From Rhynochetos jubatus (Eukaryota; Chordata; Aves; Eurypygiformes; Rhynochetidae), in contig CM050654.1 in NCBI GenBank assembly GCA_027574665.1, positions 40,491,722-40,555,721 on the forward strand: a stretch of DNA of 64,000 nt, written 5' to 3'. Shown here piece after piece: positions 49,186 to 61,562 of this stretch. The position numbers were made by a program, and so were the translations under genes. Below the pieces are notes generated by a model that saw nothing but the letters and a program-made list of their open reading frames with translations, did not search any database and was not told the origin of the DNA. The stretch's first letter is position 1. Every line of letters starts with the position of its first letter.

Positions 49186-50028
49186 CGAATCACTGAAGTG
49201 ATTGATGAAGGTACTTTAAACAGAAGAAGTACGTTTACTAATGATGGGTGATTAGACTGTAGAACTCACTGTTTCAGAACAAATGGAAATAAAAAATGGT
49301 CTTGCAGATGGATGAATTTAGGGAGGAGAGTTTGTTTAGAGCTGCTTAAACTTGATCTGGATGGAACCTCTAGATCAAGTAATTCCTGATTGCTGAATAC
49401 GGTTGCCAAAAGCCTTTAGTTAAGCCTATAGTTAACGCAGACTGATGCTTTTGAAACTTTTCTTCTCAGAAGGATGTTTCTAATGGAAATTAGGCAAACC
49501 TGTGGTTTTTTCCCTCTGTATACTAAAATGCTTTACAATAGTTCAGGAAAGATTGGAACACACTCGTTTTCTCACCTTATTCAAGCAGGAGAAAAGTTCT
49601 AGCCTCAGTATTTGCACTTAGGAATTCTGTATGTATGTCTTCGAGAGGGCAACATGAATACTTCTTGCACTGGAGATTTCCTTTCGCTTCACATCCGATC
49701 TTGTGTAACTGCTGATCCTGCTGAACAGGGAGTGGTCCTTCCCCTCCCTTGAACAGATTTCCCCGGCCTGCCTCGTGCTGGGCCCAGCAGCGGTGCGGCC
49801 GGAGGGAGGGAGTTGAATCAGCAGTTATAAATCTTGTGCAAAGTTCACTTTGCTTCCATTTGCCATATGCTTTTGAAAAGTTAAAGTGCAGCCCATGATG
49901 TCGCTGTGATTCTGCAGTTGTTTCTTTTGCAGGGTCCTGAAAGAGTGTTCTTCAGTGTAACATGCTGCTTGCTTCAAACACGCTTATTCTGTGTGACTTT
50001 AGTCCCTGTGGCAATGAAGACACTGCAC
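49186..50028. other. Intron DNA between two CR1 copies
   Basis: About 840 bp. A short GC-rich patch at about 49,730-49,810 stands out from the AT-rich surroundings; no site or exon recognised in it. Confidence 0.45.
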
Positions 50029-50289
50029 ATCATAGAATGGGTTGGGTTGAACGGGACCTTAAAGCCCACCCAGTGCCACCCCCTGCCATGGGCAGGGACA
50101 CCATCCATAGCCCAGGTTGCTCCAAGCCTCATCCAGCCTGGCCTTGGACACTCCCAGGGATGGGACACCCACAGCTTCTCTGGGCAACCTGTCCCAGTGC
50201 CTCCCCACCCTCTCTGGGAAGAATTCCTTCCTGATGTCCCATCTCAATCTCTGTCTTTCAGTTTAAACTTGTTACCCCTTGTCCTGTCA
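50029..50289 (-). mobile_element. CR1 LINE, antisense, short copy
   Basis: It starts at the 3' terminus with atcatagaatgggttgggtt and ends abruptly at ccccttgtcctgtca, about 260 bp in. It is closely similar to the first third of the copy at 48,324 and lies in the same orientation about 0.85 kb away, so the two form a direct repeat. Confidence 0.93.
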
Positions 50290-53200
50290 AATGATATGGG
50301 CTAATCCAAAGAAAGTGCTTGGGTTCTTCTGAAGTTGTTTTGCTGTGTTGAATCCTCTGGTTCTGTGGCTTTATCGTCAGTGTTGCTTGTGTGAAATAGA
50401 ACAAAACTAGTTTATGTATAATAATACGCTCTGTGACTGGTAGTCCCAATTCAAGTATAGTTGTCTTTTTCACGGTTCCAAAAATCACACATTTTAGAAC
50501 TTCTTGTTAAAAACATCTTTTTCCGGTGACCTCACCTAGATCATTGACAGTCTGAAAGGGATCTTCGTCCATTGTACTGTGTGCAGCTATTGAGGTGGCT
50601 ATTAAAAAAAAAAAAAGTCAAAGCCTTAGTTGGCACAGGATAGTCTAGGCTTGTCTTATTTTCCACATTGTTGTGGAACCAAAAACTTGGGATAATTACT
50701 TACTAGCCCATGGTACAGTCCATGAGGAGATACTACTTACCTCCCTCTATGTACACGGGGTTGGAATGCTGCTTCTAAGGAATCCTGTGAGAAACCGGCA
50801 TTATTGTAAGCACCCATGTAACTTCTGCCATGGCTTAAGGTATGGATTGGGAAGTTCTGGGGAACTTAGGCTTTTTAGAGGACATTAATAGAATTATAAC
50901 TTCTTTTTTGCCGTCTCTCGTGCAGCATAACTGAAAAATTGTCATTCTCTCTCAGAAGGTGTCTGAGATTGTGATAATTTTTTAGGAGTGGTGTTGAAGA
51001 CATCTTAGCAGATCCCCTGTCTGGCTGGTGCTCTCAGGGATACACTACTGGAGTATACCCCAGGGCAGGGGGAGCATACAAGGAAGATGTGTTAAAGAAA
51101 CCCTGCTTGAGACTTCCATAGTGTGGAGCTTGGAGTTTTCATCATCAAATTTAAGACTGTTCTTTTGTCAAAGTGTGGAGAGGCTCCTTAATGTAGTAAC
51201 AACATTCATGCTCCGGCTTTGACCGTGTTCTTGAATGAAAAGAAGGTCAAAATAATTTTCTAAAGTGCCGTGAGGTTTTCAGGTCAATAGATGTCTTTTT
51301 TTTTTAATTGTTATCTGAATTTAGAGGACAAATTAACTTATGGTAGCAGCTGCAGTCCTTTCACCTGACAGCTTTTGTTTGTGTTATTTTCTTCTATCAC
51401 ATTCATCCTGGTTTCATCCATGGACTTGTGGATGTCTTGTTTCCACTCACAGCTTGAGGACAACTGTCGAAACCTGAGTTGTCTTTCTGTAGCCACAGTG
51501 TTATTTCTCCTAGGCTACGTGCTTAATTCCTTATTCCACCAGAAAAGCAGACCAGTAATTCTTCCCTGTGAGTGAAGCTAGCATTGCTGGGTGAGATTGT
51601 AACACCAAATGTGGGCCTGTGAGATTCTCCTAGTCACCTGAAGTTCTTTCACGTCAGGGTCCCTAAGTGGAAGGGGCACATGCTCCACTTTGGATGTCTG
51701 TAGACTGTTGAGTTTTTCTGGGGATACATAATCATATATTGCTTCTGACATGGCGGGGGGGAAAAAGACAGGATAATAAAAATTGAAGTTTAAATAGTGG
51801 TAGTGTGATAGAAACTACATTTGTTTGCAAGGTATAAACCAAAAACCGTCTGTCTGATTTTATTTTTTCTATCAAATTTACCGAATTAAACACAATTAAA
51901 AATTCTGCAGGCAAAACCCGTCCCTTGTTTTTGAAGATAGCCAAGCTCTGAGAGCCTCTGCATGATCTTTCAGTTCTTTAAAATTTCCTACTCTACTTTT
52001 TTCAAACTTATAATACTGTGGTGAAAATCGTCAGATAAACCGAACAATTGACCAGAGAATAGGTGATCTTGGTGTGGCACTACGAGGTGGCTCCGTTAAA
52101 TAACAAAATAACATCACGCTCTATATTCTTGTACTCTCAGTGCATATACCAGTTTAATCTGCTGCTGTTTGATAGCTTTTTGCCACCAGCCTGCTGCCCT
52201 GCCAGCTTTGGAGAACTCTCCTGCTAACTCTTGTCTTCTCTTCCTGAGGAAGGGATGAACTTAAACCCCAGTATATTAGGGTATTTCTTCGTTTTCCACA
52301 GGTTTAGGACTCTTAGGAGGTGTGCAGAATATCCTTCTGTTAAACTGCAGTCTTTTAGGAGGTTAAAGTTAACATTAAAAAAAGAAATCTGTTGTCAGTA
52401 GGACTAAAGATAGATAATTCTTTAAATAGCTAATAGGCAATTTAACTGCGGCACTACAGAAATATTGCAGAGCTTTAGGATGCTGGCGCTCCCGCATGTA
52501 CAAGAGGAATAAACCACAGGCACTCGCCATATATTCGCTTCAGTGACAGGTTGACTGCTTCAGTCTGAGATGATACTACGATGGCGTTGGTGAGATTATT
52601 GCTGAAAAATATCTATTTTTGAAGCTTAGACTTTGAAAGTGATGTCAATAAATTGGGAAGGATTCAGAAAAAAAAGACGCTCAAGAATAATCCTTTTGTC
52701 TATGAATCTTGTGTTCTTGAGGGGCTAAGGAATCTCAGTTTAGTTTGAGAAACAGCATGATGGCTGGCAGTGCTGTACAATGAGAAGGGATTTCTGACCT
52801 CAGAGGTGTTCAGAAGTGCAAATATTAAAAAAAAAAAATAGTATTTTCAGTGAATCTTGATGAAGGTGAAATTACAGACCACGTGCAGAAGTTACTGGTT
52901 ACATTTCTCTGCTCCTGTGGGTTTAAAGTGTTGACAATTCTCACAGCTGTTGCCTCAGGTTTATGAGATGATGGATTTTTTGTGGGTATGTCTCTCCCAG
53001 CATCTCGTTCAAGGGTAGATCACATGAAAATGTTGGCAGAAAGGAAAACTGTAATGCAAGACGCTTAATAAAGGAAATTAAATTATTGCTATTGAGTGTA
53101 CAAAGTCGTGAGAACAGACCAGAACATAAGCAGAATGAACAGATGCACACAAGGTTATTTTTTTGTTAAAGGGTATTAATTAAATCACATAAATATATGT

Positions 53201-54480
53201 ATATATACACCACCTCTCCAGTTTTTAATTCCCCTTAAAAATGTAGCAGCAGGGTAATTTTTTTAATAGAAAAAATCAAAAGGAAGCTGATAATTTATGT
53301 TCTCAAGTGATTTCCCAAAGCTAGTTGAAGAAAACTGTGTGTAGAAAATATCTTTATTGCTGCCTGCTGAGTTACAGCAGAAGAGCGAATCACAACTTAA
53401 TTATTTAGAGAATTCCCATTTTATACCAGCCCTGCAAAAATAACTCCGTTGCTGTTCAGTATAAATGTCCTTTCTTCTGTCCTGTCCGACCCCAAATCCC
53501 TTATCCAGGGAACTGTGCAAGTGTATCTGAAATTACCTCAGTATGTTTTAAAGTCAGTGTTATGGCTTGGTAATCAGTGATAAATATCTAATTTAGAGAT
53601 ACCTTAGAATTTTTTCATGTCTAAGCATACGCTTTTTAAGTAAAAGTTGTTTCTGCTTGCTTAGGAGGTGATAGGATTGTAGACTAAATGTGATTAATGT
53701 TCCTTGCAGATGTTGCTTTATATGCTTAGGCTTTCAGAAGTAAAGCAGTCTAGACTGTCTGTCTGCATTCTCCTACAGCTTTGATCTTGATTAAAACTGG
53801 TTATATTGCATTTATCATCTTCCTTTCTTGAATGCCAGAAAGTATCGTAACTGGTTTTTGTATGTATATGTGTTTATATAGAAAGACACTAAGTATCTTC
53901 CTGGAGTGCTGTAAACATTGCACATTTGGGTATGTTCAGCAAGTAGCAAGAATCAGTAGTTTGTATCTTGACTTAGAACTGTCATTTGGCTTATTTCAGA
54001 CAGCGGATGTTACTCAAAATGTTAGTTAAATTGCGAGAGAGTGAACCAGGTTAGCATTTTGTAGTGTTTTTTCCCTGCTGTTGGGTTCACATCTGAAGTT
54101 AGGTGGTGGCGGCTTTGATCTTTGTGCTGCAGTCATCCGTGTTTCTGCCCGGTCTGATGCTGCTGATCTGTTACCATCTCTTCCATTCTGCTACACCAAG
54201 ATCTTGCTTCCTGACACCCACCCTTGAAACTTGGGGTGACCGAACCGGGCTGCTGCAGGCTGTGACAAAGTGTCAGACACAGCGGTGACGCGCAGAGACC
54301 CGAATAGGCTAAAACTTCGCAGGGGCTGGTGGGTGCCGACTGTATGGCAGAGCAAAAGGGCAGAAAGCACCGATTTCCTCAGTCTGTTTTGGTGTTGAAC
54401 CTCTCGCTGCTTTGGGTGACGATGGTTCCTCACTTGTGCACACCAATTCTAACCGAAATGTTTCTTTAAGGTTTGGAATG
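50290..54480. other. Intron DNA, nothing recognised
   Basis: AT-rich intronic sequence with small simple repeats: an A-run near 50,605, a T-run near 51,296, and TA-type repeats near 53,190-53,210. A small GC-richer stretch lies at about 54,210-54,350. No gene seen. Confidence 0.45.
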
Positions 54481-54590
54481 ATAAGATTTTCTAAATCTTA
54501 TTGTTTGCTTATTTGTCAATAAGTAAATACATAATAAGCAAATATATAATAATTTCTAATAATTATTATATTAGAAATTGCTTATTTATC
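54481..54590. repeat. AT-rich palindrome and direct-repeat cluster
   Basis: This holds a 9-bp-arm palindrome (54481-54501), a 7-bp inverted repeat (54506-54512 with 54534-54540) and an 11-bp-arm hairpin (54551-54579). The word tgcttattt.tcaata occurs twice, near 54506 and near 54579. It is almost entirely A and T. It lies within intron 1. Confidence 0.65.
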
Positions 54591-55606
54591 AATAGAAGTT
54601 TATATAGAACTGATTTGAGAACTTGATCTATTTTGTGGGGAAGTTCTAAGTTAAGGGAATTGTTTTAATCCTGCTGAAATACCTGATGGTCGGTCAGTAA
54701 AACATTTTGGATAGTTCCATGAAATATTAACATAGATGGGGTTTATTTCCTATTACAACTTCTGTTGCCTCCGCGGAGTGCTTTGTGTAAGTCTTGGTTA
54801 GAGTTGTTTATGAAATGTTTGTCGCACAGCGGTGTCTTAACCCCAGGGTTGGGAACAGGGCTCCATGTCCTCATCAAGTATACAAAGTGGGTGGCGAAGT
54901 AGCTAGATAATAAGTTAAATACTATTTTGCTGTCATAAATCCATTGTAGGAAGCAGTGAGTCGTGTGTTGCCCTGTGCTTGACCATTACCTAATCTTTTT
55001 CCAATCCTTAGCTATACAATGCTAAAACTGTTTTGGTTTTGTTGTGTCTTGGCAATGACGTGTGATTCATTCTTTTTATTTTAATTTTTTAATAATTATT
55101 TTAAAATTTGTAACAAAATGTAAGATTTTTTTATTAGAGCATGTTTATTACGGAGATCGGTAACCTTGCCTGAATGTTGACATAGCGATCAGGGGAAAAT
55201 TAATTAAAATAAATTATTTGAATACAAATCTCTCCCAGCAAACCTGGATTCCCCGTTTTAAAAGCATTACCCAGAACATAATTGATGTACTGGCTGAACC
55301 GGAGTTGCCATTCTACATGTAGATACTTCAGTAGCTGAGAGCTGTGTAGGGCTGTCTTATATAGACCTGGGCTTCCTGAGAGTAATTTCTTAATAAAATT
55401 CTGGTAAATTATCTTAATACTTTGAATTATCATATTGAAAAGTTAACAGTAAAAATGTTATACAATGTTTTAGAACAAATGGATTTTTAAAGCTTTCTTG
55501 CAAAGCTAAATGAAGCAAAACTGGCTCAAGACTTAAAGGCATTTTTTTCATTGATTTGCATGCTATAAACTTCTTTAATTAGTTTAGGGTTATTGTACTG
55601 TGTCAG
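54591..55606. other. Intron DNA left of the LTR fossil
   Basis: AT-rich, notably around 55,070-55,130. Nothing recognised. Confidence 0.45.
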
Positions 55607-55890
55607 TGTTGTGGTTTAACTCTGGCCAGCAAAATACCACAAAGCCAGTCTCACACCTCCCCCGCTCCAGTGGAGTGGGAGTATCAGAGGAAAAAGACAA
55701 GGAAGCTCATCAAATTGAGATAAGAACTACTTACTAATGGAATATAAATAAATAAATAATATATATATATATGAGAATATATACTAATACTATTAATAAT
55801 AAATAATTAAAACAATAGAAAATAAAACTTACGCAGTTGCTCACCACCTGCCGACTGACACAGAGCCAGGTCCTAAGCAGCAAGAGTCAG
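55607..55890 (-). mobile_element. ERVL-type LTR fossil (partial solo LTR)
   Basis: The left end reads tgttgtggtttaactctggc, which is the terminal sequence of a common avian ERVL-class LTR (the other end of its consensus begins tgtcctggtttcagc, and its promoter lies on the minus strand). The tract then has the family's gagataagaac and AT-rich middle, followed by gttgctcaccacctgccgac. Only the part nearest one end is recognisable and the rest is missing. No internal retroviral genes are seen. It is broken and old, judging by its divergence. Strand is assigned from the remembered consensus. Confidence 0.72.
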
Positions 55891-57320
55891 GTACCTAGGG
55901 ACTTCAGACCAAAAAATCTTTGTACTCTTCTTCCATCCTTCAGTCAGTACCCAGATCATTGTTGTTGAAGATGAGTATTGTGATTGTCAGAGTTGAGCTG
56001 CAGCTGAGGTTTTGTGAAGCTGAACTGCCTGTGTTGTTGTGTTTGGAGCTTGAGACAGAGATCGTTGGCTTAGGAGCTTGAAAGCAAGAAGAGTATGTGC
56101 TTGCCATACCTACAGTGTTCTCATCTATAAAAATACGGGTTTTTTGAAACAGTGTCAATGGGAATTTTTACATAATCTTCAGATTTACAGTCTGATACAG
56201 TGAACAAAAGGCAACCTGGGAGGGCACAAATACAGAATCTGTTCCAAGCGACAGCCAGTTTAGGTAGGGGTGGAGAGGCAGTTTGGCTGATTTTTTAAAT
56301 ATAATCACTACTGATTTCAGAACATAAAGACACAGATTTTAAAATTCTTTCAGTGTAGAAAAGGTTTGGGTTTTTAAATAGGAATGGACAGTAGAAATGG
56401 AAATCAACAGATATGGCGAAGTTTGAGGTTATGCAGGTGTTTCTGCATTAGGAAGAGGGTTCAGCAGTCAAAAACATTAGCATTTTTATGATGATAGGTG
56501 TTTACTCAGATGTGTAATGCTGCAGTCTGACATTGATTTAAGTTTAGTGGCTAAAGGAAGGAATTACTTCCACTCGTTTGTGCCCGTTCAGCTGTTGGTG
56601 AGGCTGTACAGCTGAGTCTGCTTTTCTGATTGCACTGCAACTTAAAAATGTATTTCAGACTGTGGGTTTGCATTATAGCAGATACCATGAGCTACTCATG
56701 TGATTTGCCTGGGATGCATGCTGATCCTAAAATGCTTCCGAAGGAGTATTTCCTGGTGAACAAACCCAATATTGGTACCAAACAAGACTTTGGAAATGTC
56801 TGAAGTGTTGAATGTGGTTCTGGCCAACCTAGGAAGGATGGACTTGGAAAGTTCACTACCCTTGTCGTGAGGCGGTGAAATGAAAATACAAAAAACCCCT
56901 GGATCGTGGACTGTGGAATCAAGGCTGAAACTAAACCTGATGATTCTCCGTTGTGTTGGAGAGTTGAAGGAAGGAAAGGATAAAGAAGGGTTTCCAGCTC
57001 AGTTGAATGGGTGAACCTTTAGAGGCTTGAATTTTTCCATACTGGACCCTGCTCTTTCCCCACCGTGTTATTCTGTTTGCCTGCCCGTCCAAGGTAATCC
57101 CTCTTTCTGTTTACACAAATCTGGAACCTGTCTTTTCATACTGTTTAGCTGCCATCTGGCCAAAGGCAGCTGTAGCTTGTCTGGATCTGATGGTCAGTGT
57201 ACGTGTACTCCGCCCACGAGCTACTGCCCGGCAGCTGCTGGCTGAGCCCAGACGCATAGCTTAGCAGTTCCTAGGTATTCTGGGCTAGTTTTAAGCAAAA
57301 GAATACAGCTGATGCTTTTT

Positions 57321-57415
57321 AAAAAAAAAAAAAAAAAAAAAGTGTGAAACCTGGTTGTATGTTTAGGCTGGTTGTAACCACAGAAAAAACTATAGTAACC
57401 ACAGAAAAAACTATA
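57321..57415. repeat. Poly-A tract and 21-bp tandem duplication
   Basis: A run of 21 A (57321-57341) is followed by two perfect copies of a 21-bp unit at 57374-57394 and 57395-57415, starting gtaaccacag. No retrocopy body is recognisable upstream of the A-run, so it is treated as a simple repeat. Confidence 0.85.
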
Positions 57416-58048
57416 GTGATGGTAAAGAATTTTAATTTAATTAAGCTTGATGTGCATATGCAGGATAACTGTGTAGTGGTTTTGCTTGCAGTCCCATAGA
57501 GTGGGACTCAGCACCCACAGGGGGAAGACTTGTTTGGGAACTGAGATTTAGGCAGAATCACACTGGTCCTGTGGTCCTATAAATAGTTATATAAGGTCCT
57601 GAAGACAGGAAAAGAAGTGGGGGTAGGATGCATCACATGGAGGAAACATCGAACGTGAAGTTGGATGCTTGCCTCATAGATGTCTTGACTACGATTTTGT
57701 TCGTTTTGGTGTGTGGTTCTGTTTTCTTTGCGATCAAACTGTTAAAGGTGTAGTAAGGTTTTGTAATTAGCCTGTCTTTAGAGTTTCATATTTCCGTGAG
57801 GTTGCAGGAATTTCAAACTTTCATTTTAATAAGTTCTTAAAAATATTTCATAGCTCATGGTTGGCAAGTTAGGAATTTTCACAGCTCAGAGAACTACAAA
57901 TACCAAGTGTGAAGGGATCATTTTGATCAGAAATACCCCAGGGATTCCCAGCCAGGTGTTGCTCTGACTGAGGTGGGAAGCACACTCAACCCCTGGGCAC
58001 TGGCAGTAGGGGCAGGATGCCATCCCTGAGAAGCCCCCCCTCTTACAG

Positions 58049-58115
58049 CTCTCTACAGACTGATTGTCCCTTGCTGTGTGGAGAATTCAGATTGTTCGGT
58101 GCAGTCTGTAGAGAG
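58049..58115. repeat. 14-bp perfect inverted repeat with 39-nt loop
   Basis: The left arm ctctctacagactg (58049-58062) and right arm cagtctgtagagag (58102-58115) are perfect complements. Outside the arms lie a C-run (58034-58040) and a G-run (58115-58121) that could pair as a second stem with a small bulge. If transcribed it would form a stable hairpin in the ACVR2A pre-mRNA. The sequence matches no microRNA I know. Confidence 0.7.
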
Positions 58116-60997
58116 GGGGGGAAGTTTGCCTTTATCTCTAAGCTAAGATAGCATTTATTCAAAGGTAAATCTTTTCCTAGTTACCACAATTCTCCGTGGC
58201 CCCTGTTTTATCTTTGGAAAATGTAGTGGGGTAATGAAGAAAAGCCAAGTGTTATCTCCTGAGCCACCCTTTACATGAGCCGAATGCTTGTAGAGCCTTG
58301 GGTGGCTGTGCAGGCCCTCGTGGTGCAAGGAGGCTTCTCACATCTGGCGTGAGTTGCACGTGTGCGGCCAGCGACGCGCTGCAGGATTCCCCTTGCTCTG
58401 GGACTCGGAAATCAGATGAAGGGCTATGACGGGTATCTGAGATCATTGCTTGGAAACTCGCTGTCGGGCCTCAAAATAGAAATTGTGCGAGTTGCTACCA
58501 CCAGCATGATAGTCATCCTTCAAAACGATTCATATCTTCCTAATCGAGGCTTGATATCCTTGGCTGGTGCATTTAGGCTTTACTCTGGGTGTAAGCCTTA
58601 CTTTTTTAGCTTAACAACGGCGTTTGAGGACTCCGTTGGGAAGGTGTTCCTCACACATGTGCCATGGGAAAGCATCCCTAGTTACTTCATGAGCTTCATC
58701 TGGAGGCAGCTGGAGATGGTCCCACCTTGACAGGCAGGGTACAGCAGAGCCCCACTTCTCAAGTTTTTAATCCAAACACTGAATTGAGTTTTGATTTGAG
58801 TTTTGTTTGTACGTTCAAACCAGTCTTGAGGGCCAGCGTTCTTGGGAGGAGCACTGGGGACCCGTTAAGGCCTGCATTGTCCCTTTCATCTGTGCCACGT
58901 CCCTTTTTCTCGCTTCCTTTAAATCTTGGCTGACTTGAAACAGGTTTTCCTTTGAGATCAGCTACTGTGATTATTTTCTATAGTGATTGATTTTGTTTGT
59001 TTGTGTTCAGTGTTTTGGTGTTTGTTGGTTTTTGGTTTGGTTTTTTTTCTGGAAACTGTGTGTTTCTAGCATCAGTGCCTGTTTGGCCCTGATCTATTTC
59101 TTTCAACCTCTGAATCTTGTAGAATTTAAACTTTTCTCATGAGTTCTGTGTTTACTTCTTGTTGTATGTTTTTATCATCTTGTCATACCTTCTCTGTTGG
59201 GTTGGGAAGGGGATGTTTGACCAGTGATGTCTGTTAAAGCTACCAGCATGTGTGAGGCGAGTGGAGTCCCAGGGCTGTGCTTCAAAAAACCAAACCGTTT
59301 ATAGAATCTTTCAAGCTTTCCCCCCTCCCAAATCATTAGACAGTAGATGAGAATGGAGGTTTTTTCCTGTTGTTTTGTGCTGCTCACACCTTGCAGTAAG
59401 AGGAATGGCATGTTTGAACTTGAAAACAGCAGCCTGTGTTTTAGTGTGTTCCCTTGAAGTCAAGAAGTGTGAAAAATAGCACTTATTTTAACTTGAAATT
59501 TCTAGAGATACCCAGAGGTTGACAGTCTTTATTCCAGAGGTAGACAGCTGGTGCTATGGATACCAGTTTTGCCATTCCTGACACCTTAATTTCTACCTAA
59601 AGAACATGGATGTCACCTGACCCTTTTTCTTCATTTTCTGCCACTTGCTTTGCTCTGGAATGATTTTGGAAAACTTGGACACCAGAGGTTTGTGTTTTTT
59701 TTCCAGTTCCTTATATCCAGTCTTAAATAAGATATTCGGAAGTGCAAGGCAGAAAATACAAGTCCTCTACAAAATCCAATTATGACATTATTAATTTCTT
59801 CTAACAATAAGACAAACTGCTTGGAGGGACTGCAGGGAGGACCGCGTATTGCGCCAGTACTTTCAGCTTCTTTTTTGCTGTGAGCAAGCGTTAAGTGATA
59901 TTATGATGCCACTGTCACGCCTCCTGTGGCGGCCCCTTTCCAAGTATCATAATTGCCCCCTTTAATCCCATTTTTGTGAATCACTCAGGTGAAAACTTCA
60001 CTTTGGGTGGTACCTAAGAGGTTCCTCATCTTTACTTGCATCCTTTTCCTCGCCTTGTGGCCTTACCCTTTGAAGATGCTTTCTATCAATTCTGCCACCA
60101 CCATTTCTAAAACCTCAGGTCTCTAAAAGCTGTAGTTCTTTGTTTAAAGTAATAAAAAGTTAAATAGACTTTTAAATATTCTGGGGAAGTCATCAGACTG
60201 AGCTCACCATTTTGGAGATGCGTAGGTTTCTTTAACATGGCTAATTACTGAAGCTTGAACTTCAGAAGGTCAAGTGGGCACCGTTGTGTAGGGATTCACA
60301 GGTAGAGTGTTTCTTCTGTCTTGGATGTTCAGCATGTTTTAAGGGCATCTCTTCTACACATTCCAGAATCCTAGTTTTTTCATTTGATTGAATCTAGTTT
60401 TGTGTTGCAGGTAATGTATGCATAGTGTTTTTTAGTCCGAAGTGGTGTTCCTATTCAAAAAATAGCTTAAGTTGCATGGTACCTAAGTGTGCCAAATCTC
60501 TTTTACTAGATCTATAGTATTGCCATGCCGTTAAATATTAAGTGGAACTTAACTGTAAAAGGAAGTGTTGATGAGATTAAGAGTGTCAGAGCGTTTTGGC
60601 CCATTGCTAGCACCCTGAAGAGAAACGGTGAACTCCTCGAGCCGTGTACGGAGTCCTTGGAGCATGTCTTAATTCTGTAGCTCACCTCAGACTGAAGCGT
60701 TGTGCAGTGTCAGAGAAAAGCTAATGAATGGTCCGACTCCACCCTCCATGGCCAGAACAACAGCCTTTGGATCTGTGACAAAAAGAGAGGTGAAATGCAT
60801 GCTGTCTGACAATTCGTTACCAAAGTAAAATACATGTATTTCCTGATGCTGTTTTAGAAGCTGTTTTGGATCCAGGAGTGATACCAAACAGTCTGATTTG
60901 CCCAACTTCAGAAGCAGATGAATGGTTCATTACAGTGACTACGCTGAGTTGAACCTGTATTCACACTCACTATACATTTTTTTAATATAAACCCAAG

Positions 60998-61020
60998 ATA
61001 TATATATATATATATGTATA
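60998..61020. repeat. (TA)n microsatellite
   Basis: A short alternating TA run inside intron 1, continuing into tgtata. Confidence 0.8.
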
Positions 61021-61532
61021 TAAAACATAACTGGAAATAGCAGCTGACTTCTTTTTATGTTCTGTGTGGATATCTGTAAATCCAGAAGACACATTTCTAG
61101 TAGAAAAGGGTTTGTTTTCTTGTTGCCCTCCAACTAGGAAACCAGGGGTTGGAAGGAATTTCTTAACAATGTAGTAGTGGAGTGATACTACTCTTTTTTC
61201 TTCTTTCCTTTTCCCCTCCTTTCTCAGTTGTATTTTGCACTTGTAGATGACATCATCCTCCATAGTTTCCATTACATTTAGGAACCTGTGCCCTTGAGAC
61301 TTAGTGCCATTAGGTAGATCATTCTTCAGTTTTTCAGCACTGTTTTTTCTCTCTGGAAAGCTCTCTTTCGGAAGCGTTCATCTCAGCTAGGGAATGTTGT
61401 ATTTCCACGGTAGGCTCAGCTGTACAAGTTGTCCGTTGTGGCAAGGTGTGAACTGCAAAAAAAAAAAAAAAAAGGAATACTTATAAGTATATGGTGAGAT
61501 ACCTAAGCAAATACAGGTTTTCTGATACTCCT

Positions 61533-61562
61533 GCCCCCTCCACCCCCCCCCCCCCCCCCCCC
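61533..61562. repeat. Poly-C tract (C20)
   Basis: An uninterrupted run of 20 C (61543-61562) is preceded by shorter C blocks. On the minus strand it is a G-run able to form a quadruplex. A 17-nt A-run lies about 80 bp to the left (about 61458-61474). Confidence 0.85.

Noticed and set aside
48721-49251. 176-codon plus-strand open frame
   Set aside because: It is an antisense reading of the CR1 copy at 48324-49185.
58362-58730. 122-codon plus-strand open frame
   Set aside because: Reads smoothly but matches no family I know and has no splice signals or neighbouring coding segments on the same strand.
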